A stretch of DNA of 54,156 nt from Methylococcales bacterium (GTDB lineage: Bacteria; Pseudomonadota; Gammaproteobacteria; Methylococcales; Methylomonadaceae), in contig JAPLRR010000037.1 in assembly GCA_026399075.1 (NCBI GenBank), positions 1 to 54,156 of the forward strand, given 5' to 3'. Of the stretch, positions 34,646 to 43,644 are shown in pieces. The position numbers were made by a program, and so were the translations under genes. The notes beneath the pieces were generated by a model. That model was not told the DNA's origin, did not search any database, and saw nothing but the letters and a program-made list of their open reading frames with translations. Position 1 is the first letter of the stretch. Every line of letters starts with the position of its first letter.

Positions 34646-35857
34646 ATGCCCTTATTTACCTATAAAGCCGTCAACACCTTGGGCGAGACCGAAGAAGGCA
34701 TTAAAGAAGCGGTAGACGAACAAAGCCTAATTTCTGCCTTACAAGCAGAAGGTTTTATCCCCATTCGGGTGGCCCAGGCCAATAGCCGGTCATTTTTGGG
34801 GATGGGGCTGAAAAAATCCAAATTGACGCAAAAAGATATTGCCTTAATGACTGGGGAGCTATCAACTTTGCTGGAATCTGGTTTGCCTTTAGACAAATCC
34901 TTGCAAGTGCTGATGGACTTGACCGAAGATAACGAACGTCTTAGCAAATTAATCGCCAGGGTGTTGGATAAAGTGAAGGGCGGCGCGTCATTGGCCAGTT
35001 CCTTGGAGCAACAGCCGGGTATTTTCAGCAAATTTTATTTGAACATGATCCGTGCCGGGGAGGCGGGCGGCGGCTTGGACGAAGTCTTGACACGCATGTC
35101 GGACTATTTGGAGCGCTCCCAGGAATTAAAGGACACGGTTAGTACGGCCCTGATTTATCCGGTGATCTTGCTGGTGATGTCTTTGGCCTCTTTATTTGTC
35201 ATGCTGACCTTTGTTGTGCCACAATTTACCGAGATGTTTGAAAGCGCTGGCAAAGCCTTGCCAGTTTCCACCCAAATTGTCGTGGGGCTGGCCAATTGGC
35301 TGCAAAGCTATTGGTGGGCCTTATTGCTGGGCATCATTATGGCCACCAGCTATATGCGTTTCCAATTGGCCGACCCGGTCAGGAAAAAAGTCTGGGATGG
35401 GCGTTTTCTGAGGCTGCCGCTGGCGGGCACGATTATCACCAACAAAGAAACCGCCAATATCAGCCGTACGTTGGGAACTTTACTGGGTAATGGGGTTTCC
35501 ATACTGTCAGCCTTGGCAATCGTCCGCGAAACGGTAGACAATCTGGTATTGGCGGCGGCCATTGCTGATGCGGAAGAACAGCTTAAACAAGGCAAACATT
35601 TATCGGATGCGATGCTGGAAAAACACTTGTTCCCCAAAATGGCGATGCAGATGATCAAAATGGGCGAAGAAACCGGTCGCCTTGAAGAGATGCTGCTACG
35701 GGTTGCGGCAATTTATGACAAGCAACTCCGGGTGTCCATCTCTAGGCTGCTGGCGTTTTTGGAACCAGCCTTGATTATCACCTTGGGGATGATGATAGCC
35801 GGGATTATCGTGTCGATTTTGCTGGCGATATTAAGCGTCAATGATTTGGCATTTTAA
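34646..35857 (+). CDS. gspF: Type II secretion inner-membrane platform protein GspF
   Basis: This 403-residue protein has the two T2SSF domains of GspF (about 65-190 and 270-390), each with helical cytoplasmic parts and membrane segments (LIYPVILLVMSLASLFVML; LEPALIITLGMMIAGIIVSILLAI). The N-terminal MPLFTYKAVNTLGETEEG is typical. It begins one base after the gspE stop, so translation is probably coupled. Confidence 0.93.
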   Translation: MPLFTYKAVNTLGETEEGIKEAVDEQSLISALQAEGFIPIRVAQANSRSFLGMGLKKSKLTQKDIALMTGELSTLLESGLPLDKSLQVLMDLTEDNERLSKLIARVLDKVKGGASLASSLEQQPGIFSKFYLNMIRAGEAGGGLDEVLTRMSDYLERSQELKDTVSTALIYPVILLVMSLASLFVMLTFVVPQFTEMFESAGKALPVSTQIVVGLANWLQSYWWALLLGIIMATSYMRFQLADPVRKKVWDGRFLRLPLAGTIITNKETANISRTLGTLLGNGVSILSALAIVRETVDNLVLAAAIADAEEQLKQGKHLSDAMLEKHLFPKMAMQMIKMGEETGRLEEMLLRVAAIYDKQLRVSISRLLAFLEPALIITLGMMIAGIIVSILLAILSVNDLAF

Positions 35858-35923
35858 GGCAAACATTACCTAACAACCCACTCACCCTCAATTCATTTTT
35901 TAACGGGAATTTTCGATAACACC

Positions 35924-36358
35924 ATGAAACAGACTATTTTACAAAAACAAGCGGGTTTTACTTTGCTCGAACTATTGGTAGTTTTAGGCATTATAGCCAT
36001 GTTGGCAGGCATTGTAGGTCCGCAAGTGATGAAACACATGGGCGAATCAAAAACCAAAGCGGCCAAAGTCCAAATAGAAGATCTGTCGGCTACCTTGGAT
36101 ATGTATAAACTGGATATGGGCCGTTACCCTACCTCCGAAGAAGGTTTGCAAGCCCTGATTGAATCCCCAGATGGTAAGGCCAAAGGGCGTTGGAACGGGC
36201 CTTATCTAAGCAAGGCAAAAATCCCACTGGATCCTTGGCAACAAGATTATCACTATGTCTCCCCTGGCGAGCATGGCAAGTTTGATCTGTCCACATTAGG
36301 CGCAGATGCCAAAGAAGGCGGCGAAGGCGAAGACCAGGATATTGTCAGTTGGCAATAG
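35924..36358 (+). CDS. gspG: Major pseudopilin GspG
   Basis: This 144-residue protein has a prepilin signal cut between Gly and Phe in AGFTLLELLVVLGIIAMLAG. The rest matches the major pseudopilin: MGRYPTSEEGLQALI, GPYLSK..IPLDPWQ and YHYVSPGEHGKFDLSTLGAD with the calcium-site C-terminus. Only 66 bases separate it from gspF. Confidence 0.95.
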   Translation: MKQTILQKQAGFTLLELLVVLGIIAMLAGIVGPQVMKHMGESKTKAAKVQIEDLSATLDMYKLDMGRYPTSEEGLQALIESPDGKAKGRWNGPYLSKAKIPLDPWQQDYHYVSPGEHGKFDLSTLGADAKEGGEGEDQDIVSWQ

Positions 36359-36388
36359 TCCGGCTAGGGTAAAGCGTAGTAACCCTGT

Positions 36389-36862
36389 ATGCACGTGCCT
36401 AACCCTTTGCGGCGGAGTTTCGGCTTTACGCTGCTTGAGCTTATCATGGTGTTGTTTATTGTGGTGCTGGGGTTTGCGGCTATCGGCATTAGCATATCTT
36501 CAGGAAATGATTCCACAAGGCTCAAGGCCGCCGCCCGCGATATTGTTTCGGCTTTGCGTTATGCACGGGGTCAGGCTTTGCTGTCCCATCAGGAAGTCAC
36601 ATTAACGTTGGACCTTACCGAAAACACCTACACAGTCAGCACCCGTGACAAGCTGTATGAACTGCCTAAGGATATTGATGTGACGGTAGTGACCGGGCAA
36701 GACGAGCTAAACGGCAAAGGCATGGGCAGCATCCGTTTTTTTGCCGACGGGTCTTCGACTGGGGGCCGGGTGACACTGGAATTAAATAATGCGGGTTGGC
36801 AAATGGACATAAACTGGCTGACTGGCCAAGTTGAAATGAATGATATTATTGCCGCCCACTAA
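36389..36862 (+). CDS. gspH: Minor pseudopilin GspH
   Basis: This 157-residue pseudopilin has the type III signal FGFTLLELIMVLFIVVLGF with the conserved Glu at +5. The C-terminal domain has the GspH/FimT-like pattern (AARDIVSALRYARGQALLSHQEVTL, IRFFADGSSTGGRVTL). It overlaps gspI by 23 bases. Confidence 0.88.
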   Translation: MHVPNPLRRSFGFTLLELIMVLFIVVLGFAAIGISISSGNDSTRLKAAARDIVSALRYARGQALLSHQEVTLTLDLTENTYTVSTRDKLYELPKDIDVTVVTGQDELNGKGMGSIRFFADGSSTGGRVTLELNNAGWQMDINWLTGQVEMNDIIAAH

Positions 36863-37250
36863 GCAACAGGGGTTTTCCTTATTGGAAATCCTAATTGCCT
36901 TTTCAATACTTGCGCTTTCTTTAGGCATTTTACTGAAGATATTTTCTGCCGGGGTGAATACCGCCATCGTTGCCGAGGACTATACGCTGGCCATCCAAAT
37001 TGCCCAAAGCAAAATGGCGACCATTGGTGTGTCTAGCCCCTTGCAGCCCGCCTCAGGTGTGGAGAATGACCAGTATTATTGGCAGGTTGAAGTCAGCCCC
37101 TACACCTTTAACCCTGATCAGGTTGATCTCTCCGAATTAACCGCCGCACTGGTTAAAGTTAAAGTTATCGTCAGCTGGGGCGATGCCGGTGCGGCTAATG
37201 ACAGGCGGGTTGAAATAACATCCATGAAGTTGCTGAACAAAACCTTATGA
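36840..37250 (+). CDS. gspI: Minor pseudopilin GspI
   Basis: This 136-residue pseudopilin has the signal QGFSLLEILIAFSILAL. It is short, as GspI usually is, with a C-terminal beta part (YYWQVEVSPY, VKVIVSWGD). Its start lies inside gspH and its stop overlaps gspJ by four bases. Confidence 0.88.
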   Translation: MILLPPTKQQGFSLLEILIAFSILALSLGILLKIFSAGVNTAIVAEDYTLAIQIAQSKMATIGVSSPLQPASGVENDQYYWQVEVSPYTFNPDQVDLSELTAALVKVKVIVSWGDAGAANDRRVEITSMKLLNKTL

Positions 37251-37972
37251 TTAAGCATCAGCTGCGGTCTTGCGGTCAAAAGGGCTTGCGTGGTTTTACC
37301 CTGATTGAAGTACTGATCGCCTTGACACTGTTAAGCATAATGGTGGTGTTATTATTTAGCAGTTTAAAGATTTGTGCCGACAGTTGGGAAAAAGGCGAAG
37401 ACAAAATCACTGACGTAAACGAAATTGCAGTGGTTTATGGCTTTTTTCAGCGGCATTTGTCGGTAGCACAACCCTATTGGGATGATTTCTCAGAAGAAGA
37501 TGCCAGAACGTTTTCTTTTCAGGGCCAAGTACAATCCCTGCAATTTGTGTCGTCTTTTCCTGCCAGCGCAGGTCGGTCAGGTTTACAGCTTTTTACCCTG
37601 ACGTTTCTGGAAGAAAATCAAGATCGTTTTATCAAAATTACCTTAACGCCGTTTTTTCCAGCCACAGAAGGTGAAGGCTGGCATAAGGAAGAAGTGACAT
37701 TAATTAAGCATGTCAGTGAGTTTAGCCTGGCCTATTTTGATTCGGTCGACGGTGCAGAAGGGACTTGGGAAGAAGAATGGCTAGAGCGGGAAAACCTGCC
37801 CCGGTTAATCAAAATCAACATCAAACTTGAAAACGGCAGGTTTTGGCCGGAGATGATTGTTGACCTTAAGATAACCGGGATGACTGACAACACCGAATTT
37901 GAATCTGCGGAAGACAGCGAAGATCAAGAAGCACCTGAAGAGCCTGAGCCAGAGCCTGAGGTAACGCAGTGA
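37247..37972 (+). CDS. gspJ: Minor pseudopilin GspJ
   Basis: This 241-residue pseudopilin has the signal RGFTLIEVLIALTLLSIMVVLLFSS after a basic leader and the GspJ-type beta body (LSVAQPYW, LQFVSSFPAS, VTLIKHVSEFSLAYFD). The C-terminal 30 residues form an unusual Glu/Pro-rich tail (EDQEAPEEPEPEPE). It overlaps gspK by four bases. Confidence 0.85.
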   Translation: MIKHQLRSCGQKGLRGFTLIEVLIALTLLSIMVVLLFSSLKICADSWEKGEDKITDVNEIAVVYGFFQRHLSVAQPYWDDFSEEDARTFSFQGQVQSLQFVSSFPASAGRSGLQLFTLTFLEENQDRFIKITLTPFFPATEGEGWHKEEVTLIKHVSEFSLAYFDSVDGAEGTWEEEWLERENLPRLIKINIKLENGRFWPEMIVDLKITGMTDNTEFESAEDSEDQEAPEEPEPEPEVTQ

Positions 37973-38967
37973 TACGGCAATCAGGGTTTGCATTGGTTTT
38001 AGTGCTATGGATCTTAAGCCTATTGACGATTATGGCCGGCAGTTTTGCGCTGAGTATGCGTCGGGAGGCGGCCATTACCGAGGGGATAAAAAACAATGCC
38101 CAAGCACTTGCGGTTGCCGAATCCGGCATAGCCATGGCGGAAATGATGTTGCTTAATCCTGATGAGGCCAAACGCTGGCGCACCGATGGCAGTATTTATG
38201 AAATAGATTCCGGTGCGGCCAAAGTTCGGGTACGGCTATTGTCTGAAATGGGTAAAATAGACATCAACCACGCTAACCAAGCTTTATTGGAAGCCTTGGT
38301 CAATAACGCCCAAGCCCTTGATGACAAGAAAGGCAATGTGGTCAGCGCGATTCTTGACTGGCGCGACAAGGATGATCTGATCCGTTTAAATGGTGCCGAA
38401 AAGGATGAGTATAAAGAGGCTGGCTTAAGCTATGCACCGAGGAACAAGTCCTTTCAGAGCATTGAAGAGTTGCAGTTGGTGCTGGGCATGGAAAAAGAGC
38501 TGTATTACGGGCTAGAGCCGTTAATCACGGTTTATTCCAGGCAACCGCAAGTGACTAAGGAGCAGGCGGCCAAGGAAGTGTTGCTGGTGTTGCCCAATGT
38601 CGACCCGGCCCTAATCGACGAGTATGTAGCCGCCCGGGTGGCAAGTGCCGTTAATGACCAGCCAGCGCCGCCATTTCCGGCAAATGCCGAACTTACCTCA
38701 GTGGACGAGACGGGGCAAATTGAGGATGGCGGGCAAATTGAAGAGGTCGGACAAGTGACAGTGCTTACCTTGGTTTCCGAAGCGAGTCTGGATGATGAAT
38801 CCAGTGCTATGATAAGCGTGGTGGTGGAAAAAACCGACGAAACGGAAGCCACCCCTTTTAAAGTGTTGAAATGGCAGCAAGTGACAACCAATGACGCATC
38901 CTTATTTTCTGATGCAATGAGTGAATTAGTAGTGAAACAATATGCTCAACCTGAATTCGACAATTGA
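37969..38967 (+). CDS. gspK: Minor pseudopilin GspK
   Basis: This 332-residue protein begins with the GspK-type signal SGFALVLVLWILSLLTIMAGSFALSM, which lacks the usual Glu5. A large alpha domain contains GKIDINHANQALLEAL, ILDWRDKDDLIRLNGAEKDEY and FQSIEELQLVLGM. The C-terminal part has an acidic repeat (GQIEDGGQIEEVGQV). It overlaps gspL by 26 bases. Confidence 0.87.
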   Translation: MIRQSGFALVLVLWILSLLTIMAGSFALSMRREAAITEGIKNNAQALAVAESGIAMAEMMLLNPDEAKRWRTDGSIYEIDSGAAKVRVRLLSEMGKIDINHANQALLEALVNNAQALDDKKGNVVSAILDWRDKDDLIRLNGAEKDEYKEAGLSYAPRNKSFQSIEELQLVLGMEKELYYGLEPLITVYSRQPQVTKEQAAKEVLLVLPNVDPALIDEYVAARVASAVNDQPAPPFPANAELTSVDETGQIEDGGQIEEVGQVTVLTLVSEASLDDESSAMISVVVEKTDETEATPFKVLKWQQVTTNDASLFSDAMSELVVKQYAQPEFDN

Positions 38968-40072
38968 CCTGGATTTTAAACACTTCTTACGCTGGTGGCA
39001 GCGGGAGCTGGGGTTTTTAATCCCGGAAAAAATAAAGCGCTTGGTCAGTGACCAACAGGGCTTTATTATTGTGCGTCCGGTAGGCCAGCAGTTAGTGCTC
39101 AGTTATGTGTTTGACGGCGAGGAAAGCTCACTGGCCACCTTGGATAGGGGCGTAAGGGATTCCAACTTGCAAGGCTTTAATGACAAGGATCCGCGGTTGG
39201 CCAAAGCCAAGGTCATTTTGCGCTTAACGGCACAAGATGCCATCCAAAAAGAATTGAGCCTGCCGTCAGCGGCAAAAGAAAACCTGAACCAGGTGGTCGC
39301 CTACGAACTGGATCGCTATACGCCGTTTAAAGCGGATCAGGTTTATTTCACTGTGAAGCTGATGCCCGGTGTCAACGAACCCGGGCAAATTAGGGTTATG
39401 TTGATATTGACGGGGCGCAACACCCTTGATAGTCTCTATGAGGATGCCAAAGCCTTGGGTTTTGCGCCGCTAGTGGCTGATTATGAAGATTCAGCCAATG
39501 CCCTTACCCATATTGAGGACGGTTACAACCTATTGCCCGAAAGGCTAAGGCAAAAGTCCGCCAAAATGCCCCGCTTGATTAATGGCCTGTTGCTCAGCTT
39601 AAGCGGTGTGTTGCTGGCCGCTGTTATTGCCATGCCAGTTTGGTTTGAATACCAAACTGTCAATGCCTTGGAAGCAAAAGCGGAGACCTTGGCAAAGGAA
39701 GCTAAAAAAGTGAAGTCCCTGCAAGCGGACATGGATGCCGTAATAGAAGAAACCCGCCAATTGATTGCCCAAAAAAGCGCAACACCTGAAGTGTTAGTCA
39801 TGTTGAACACCTTAAGCTCAGTCATTAATAACGACACGTGGCTGGCCTATTTACAATACTCGGAAGGTCATTTGCAAATCCAAGGCGAATCGCCAGCCGC
39901 ATCATCGCTGATTGCCGTTTTGGAAGCGTCTGATTTATTTGCCAACGCCCGTTTTGCCTCACCCGTCACCCAAGACAGCCTAAGCAAGCTTGAACGCTTT
40001 CAAATTACCGTTGATGTGGGTAAACCCCAAGATCCGGACGCGGAAGAAACCCCAGCGGAAGAAGCCCAGTGA
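38942..40072 (+). CDS. gspL: GspL-type assembly protein with PilN-like half
   Basis: This 376-residue protein combines an actin-like cytoplasmic domain (about 45-200; VVAYELDRYTPFKADQVYF is typical) with one membrane helix (about 210-235). A periplasmic ferredoxin-like part with a coiled coil (AKAETLAKEAKKVKSL) follows. This is the GspL/PilM-PilN-like organisation. It overlaps gspK and gspM, fitting its place between pseudopilins and the assembly platform. The C-terminal tail is Glu/Ala-rich. Confidence 0.82.
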   Translation: MLNLNSTIDLDFKHFLRWWQRELGFLIPEKIKRLVSDQQGFIIVRPVGQQLVLSYVFDGEESSLATLDRGVRDSNLQGFNDKDPRLAKAKVILRLTAQDAIQKELSLPSAAKENLNQVVAYELDRYTPFKADQVYFTVKLMPGVNEPGQIRVMLILTGRNTLDSLYEDAKALGFAPLVADYEDSANALTHIEDGYNLLPERLRQKSAKMPRLINGLLLSLSGVLLAAVIAMPVWFEYQTVNALEAKAETLAKEAKKVKSLQADMDAVIEETRQLIAQKSATPEVLVMLNTLSSVINNDTWLAYLQYSEGHLQIQGESPAASSLIAVLEASDLFANARFASPVTQDSLSKLERFQITVDVGKPQDPDAEETPAEEAQ

Positions 40073-40674
40073 GTAAAGACAATAAACGTAATTGGTTTAG
40101 CCCTGAACTTCAGCAGCGCTGGCTTGCTGTCGGTTTATTGGCCGCCGTTGTCGGCATTGTTGTTTTGCTGATTGTTGTGCCAGTGGTCAGTAAAGGCATG
40201 GACTTAAACGAAACCAAAAATAACTTGGTTTTTAGGTTGCAACAATATGAGCGTATTTTGGCAACCAAGGATGCGGTGATTGCCAATATGGAAACCATTA
40301 AGCAGCAACATGAAGAACAAGGCTATTTTAATGCCCAGACTACTGATGCCTTGGCATCAGCGGAAATGCAGGAATTTATAAAAAAAGCTATCGTTGATGC
40401 AGGCGGGCAATTAAGCAGCACCCAAGCCTTGCCCGTCAGCATCAAGGACAATTTCAGCATAATCACCGTCAGGGTCAGGATGACCGGCAACAGTGAAGTC
40501 TTAAGGTCGGTGCTGTACCAAATTGAAACCTCCACCCCGCTGATCCTGATTGACCAGATAGACATCCGGCCTATGCGTGGCGTGAGGAATCGGGTTACCC
40601 GCCAAATTGAACCCAGCAATGAACTTAACGTCAACTTTCAGGCGATTAGTTTTATGAGAAAGCAGCCAGAATGA
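40069..40674 (+). CDS. gspM: GspM/PilO-type assembly protein
   Basis: This 201-residue protein has a single N-terminal membrane helix (about 17-40), then a coiled coil and a ferredoxin-like domain. The stretch VRVRMTGNSEVLRSVLYQIETSTPLILIDQIDIRPM is typical of the GspM-b/PilO type. It overlaps gspL and the next gene by four bases each. Confidence 0.8.
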   Translation: MSKDNKRNWFSPELQQRWLAVGLLAAVVGIVVLLIVVPVVSKGMDLNETKNNLVFRLQQYERILATKDAVIANMETIKQQHEEQGYFNAQTTDALASAEMQEFIKKAIVDAGGQLSSTQALPVSIKDNFSIITVRVRMTGNSEVLRSVLYQIETSTPLILIDQIDIRPMRGVRNRVTRQIEPSNELNVNFQAISFMRKQPE

Positions 40675-41282
40675 ACAATAAATTTGTCTTTGTGCTAGCC
40701 GCTGTTTGCCTCCTATTGTCCCTGATCATTATGGGCGAGTGGTTTTATGCAAGCCAGTCGCAAAAGCAGACTTTAAGCGCTATCGAGGCGACTGAAGCCA
40801 CCTCATCAGATGATGTGATGCCGGAAATAGAATTAATCCAAGAATCCGAAGAGAGCTTTGAGGATCTGGTGGCCAGACCCTTATTTATCAAAGGCCGAAA
40901 ACCCGTAAACGAACCGTTACCAGAAGAAAACCAAACCACAGCCGCCGTGGTCGTCAATAATTTTGATTGGCAGTTGAACGGGGTTTATAGCACCAAAGCA
41001 GGTTTATCGGCCTTGTTTAGCCGGATCACCACCCGTGTCCCTAAAGATAACTACCGGAAAATCAAGACCGGGGTCGATCTTGATGGTTGGAAACTCGCTG
41101 AAATTCACGGCGACAAAGTCATCTTAAAGCAGGGCGGCCAGCAAAAGGAGTTGCCGCTACGAAAACCAAAATCCAAAGAATTGCCCAAAGGGCCACCGAT
41201 ACCCAAAGGGCCAAATAGCCCACAACCCATAATACCCCCACCCGCAGAAGGCGAAATTGAGAGCAATAATGAAAACTTATAA
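40671..41282 (+). CDS. GspC/GspN-like inner-membrane protein
   Basis: This 203-residue protein has one N-terminal membrane helix, an acidic linker, and a homology-region domain (VVVNNFDWQLNGVYSTKAGLSALFSR, WKLAEIHGDKVILKQGGQQKELPL) like that of GspC, ending in a proline-rich tail. There is no PDZ or coiled-coil domain. It probably links the platform to the secretin encoded by the next gene, which it overlaps by 14 bases. Annotation as GspN is also possible. Confidence 0.7.
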   Translation: MNNKFVFVLAAVCLLLSLIIMGEWFYASQSQKQTLSAIEATEATSSDDVMPEIELIQESEESFEDLVARPLFIKGRKPVNEPLPEENQTTAAVVVNNFDWQLNGVYSTKAGLSALFSRITTRVPKDNYRKIKTGVDLDGWKLAEIHGDKVILKQGGQQKELPLRKPKSKELPKGPPIPKGPNSPQPIIPPPAEGEIESNNENL

Positions 41283-43458
41283 CAAAATAGCGACCGTCTC
41301 CTGTTGGCTGCTAATGGGTTTATCACTGAGTAGTTGTGAATTGTTGGGGCCTAGGGAGATGGCCAAATTACCTTTGTCCCCAGTGGCCAAAGAGCCATTG
41401 GAAACCCATTCGGATGTTGTTTTTAAAAATTTGCAAAACAAACCAAGTTTAGCGGAGACCAAAAAACCGAAAAGCGAACTGTATCCAGGCACCAACCGTT
41501 TTGTCGCCAGTGAAGCCCCCCAACACAGGAGGTCAGTGGCCAAGGGGGCAGGTACTTACAGCCTGAATTTTGACGAGGCTGACTTGGGCGAAGTGGCAAA
41601 AGTTATTTTGGGTGACATCCTCAAGGTAAACTACGTGCTTAGCCCTAAGGTGTCCGGCAAAGTCACCCTGCAAACCACCGAGCCCTTAAGCGCTGAGGAA
41701 TTGCTGCCCACCTTGGAAATGGTGTTGCGCATGAATAGTGCCGCCTTGGTGAAAGATGGCCGGATTTATCACATTGAACCCTCCGCCGATGCCTTATTTA
41801 CCTCGGCTATCGGAGCCGGACAATCTGGCTACCAAACGCGGGTCATCCCCGTCAGGAATGTCGCTGTCCAAGAGATTGCGGATATTATCAAGCCCTTGGT
41901 GCAAGAAAAAACCATCCTGAATGTTGATGCTGCCCGTAATATTTTGGTTGCCTCCGGGACGGCCGATGAGATTGCGCGGGTACTGGATATGGTTAGCACG
42001 TTTGACCTTGATGTCATGAAGGGGCGGTCGTTTGGCTTGTTTCCCTTGAGCCATGTTGACCCAGAAACCGTCATCAAAGAATTGGAAGGTATTTTCTATA
42101 AAAAAGGCAAGGCAGGTGAAGAGTCTGAGTTTTTTCAGTTTATCCCGATAGAGCGCTTAAACGCCGTGTTGGCGATCACCCACCAAGCACGGTATTTGGA
42201 AGATATTGACAACTGGGTGACCCGGCTGGATAAGGCTAATACGGCTTCAGGCGGTGGTGTTAATGTTTATAAAGTCCAGCATGTCGATGCAGAGGACTTG
42301 GCGGGCACCTTGAATGAAATTTTTACCGGGGCTGCCAAAAAGGACAAATCGGCAAAAGTGGCGCCCGGTACAAAGGCAGCAACCATCACCAATAAACCGC
42401 AATCTAGGCTGTCAGCAGCCAAGGCGGCATCATCTAGCAACAGTGGTAATGCCGGCACTGGCGATGCCAATGTGTCCAATGTTGGCGAAGTCAGGATAAT
42501 TGCTGATAAAGCCAACAATTCGGTGGTTATTGTTGCTACGGCCCGCGAGTACGAAGTGATATTGCCTGTGATCAAACAGCTGGACGTGATGCCGTTAATG
42601 GTGTTGATTGATGCGACCGTAGTAGAGGTTGCTCTAACGGATACATTAAAATATGGCATATCATGGTACTTATCGCATGGGGACGATGCTATTGGTGGTA
42701 ACAAGGCTGGGGCAACCGCTTTAGGAACGGCCATAGCCGCTGCCGCCGCCGCTTCAACAGGGGGGCTTAGTGCGGTATATAGCTCGGGTTCAGTAAAAGC
42801 CCTTTTAAATGCCGAAGCCTCAAAAAACAATATCAATGTGATTTCGTCACCGTCGTTAATGGTGTTGAATAATCAGAAAGCGAGTATAGACGTGGGGGAC
42901 AAAGTGCCGCTTTTAGGTAGTGTTACTGGTTCAACGGGTTCTGGCGGTACAGGTACTGGCACTGGTACTTTAATCGCGGCTTCAAGTAATAACATAACCT
43001 ATGAAGAGACGGGTGTTAAATTAGAAGTTACTCCCAGGGTTAATGCGAATGGCATTGTTATTATGGAGATTTTCCAAAGCGTCAGTGAACCAAAAGACAC
43101 AACAATTGGTGATGGCCAAAAAACCTCGCAAATTTCCACCCGCAAGATAGAGAGTTTCGTGGCTATAAATGACGGTGAAACCTTGGTATTAGGGGGATTA
43201 ATTAAAGAAACCCTCAAAGACAACACCAATGGGATTCCCTTTTTATATGAGCTTCCATGGATAGGGTCGTTATTTGGAGGTACAGATAAAACAAATAACC
43301 GGACAGAGTTGGTGGTATTGATTACGCCCCGCGTGATAAAAAACAGACAGGATGCCAGGCTGATTTCCAATGAATTCAGGCGGAAATTAACAGGCATTTA
43401 TCAGGATACTACAACCGACGCCTATGGAGCGCCCTTAGAAGAAACACGGGTACCTTAA
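41269..43458 (+). CDS. gspD: Type II secretion outer-membrane secretin GspD
   Basis: This 729-residue protein is a lipoprotein secretin: LSSC with the lipidated Cys23 (frame from the ATG; the longer frame starts 12 bases earlier). N0-N3 domains follow: YSLNFDEADLGEVAKVILGDIL, VIPVRNVAVQEIADIIKPL, VNVYKVQHVDAEDLAGTLNEIF. A Ser/Ala/Asn-rich linker lies near 385-425. The C-terminal secretin domain includes DATVVEVALTDTLKYGISW, VISSPSLMVLNNQKASIDVGDKVPL and LVLGGLIKETLKDN. A self-lipidated secretin may not need a pilotin. It is the last gene, followed by a strong hairpin. Confidence 0.93.
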   Translation: MKTYNKIATVSCWLLMGLSLSSCELLGPREMAKLPLSPVAKEPLETHSDVVFKNLQNKPSLAETKKPKSELYPGTNRFVASEAPQHRRSVAKGAGTYSLNFDEADLGEVAKVILGDILKVNYVLSPKVSGKVTLQTTEPLSAEELLPTLEMVLRMNSAALVKDGRIYHIEPSADALFTSAIGAGQSGYQTRVIPVRNVAVQEIADIIKPLVQEKTILNVDAARNILVASGTADEIARVLDMVSTFDLDVMKGRSFGLFPLSHVDPETVIKELEGIFYKKGKAGEESEFFQFIPIERLNAVLAITHQARYLEDIDNWVTRLDKANTASGGGVNVYKVQHVDAEDLAGTLNEIFTGAAKKDKSAKVAPGTKAATITNKPQSRLSAAKAASSSNSGNAGTGDANVSNVGEVRIIADKANNSVVIVATAREYEVILPVIKQLDVMPLMVLIDATVVEVALTDTLKYGISWYLSHGDDAIGGNKAGATALGTAIAAAAAASTGGLSAVYSSGSVKALLNAEASKNNINVISSPSLMVLNNQKASIDVGDKVPLLGSVTGSTGSGGTGTGTGTLIAASSNNITYEETGVKLEVTPRVNANGIVIMEIFQSVSEPKDTTIGDGQKTSQISTRKIESFVAINDGETLVLGGLIKETLKDNTNGIPFLYELPWIGSLFGGTDKTNNRTELVVLITPRVIKNRQDARLISNEFRRKLTGIYQDTTTDAYGAPLEETRVP

Positions 43459-43467
43459 CAAGCGGCG

Positions 43468-43498
43468 GTAGAAGGGGGCATCAATCACCCCCTTCTAC
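43468..43498 (+). terminator. Hairpin at the end of the gsp operon
   Basis: GTAGAAGGGGG (43468-43478) pairs perfectly with CCCCCTTCTAC (43488-43498) across a nine-base loop, starting nine bases after the gspD stop. No T tract follows, so it may be Rho-assisted or an RNA-stabilising end. Confidence 0.75.
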
Positions 43499-43570
43499 AG
43501 TGGTTCAAACTTCAATGTGACACAGTGTCCACCTGAAACCAAGAAATCAACGCGTCATTCCAGTTTGATT

Positions 43571-43603
43571 CCCCCTCACCCAACCCTCTCCGGCTGGAGA
43601 GGG
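43571..43603. repeat. Short CCCTCTCC/GGAGAGGG palindrome
   Basis: CCCTCTCC (43584-43591) and GGAGAGGG (43596-43603) form a hairpin. It resembles the core hairpin of the dispersed REP-like repeat but lacks its outer GAAGCTGGTAAA motif. Confidence 0.5.
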
Positions 43604-43644
43604 CTTGTTGGCAAGACGTTTGGGTGCTTACCCCTGTGTTCTAT

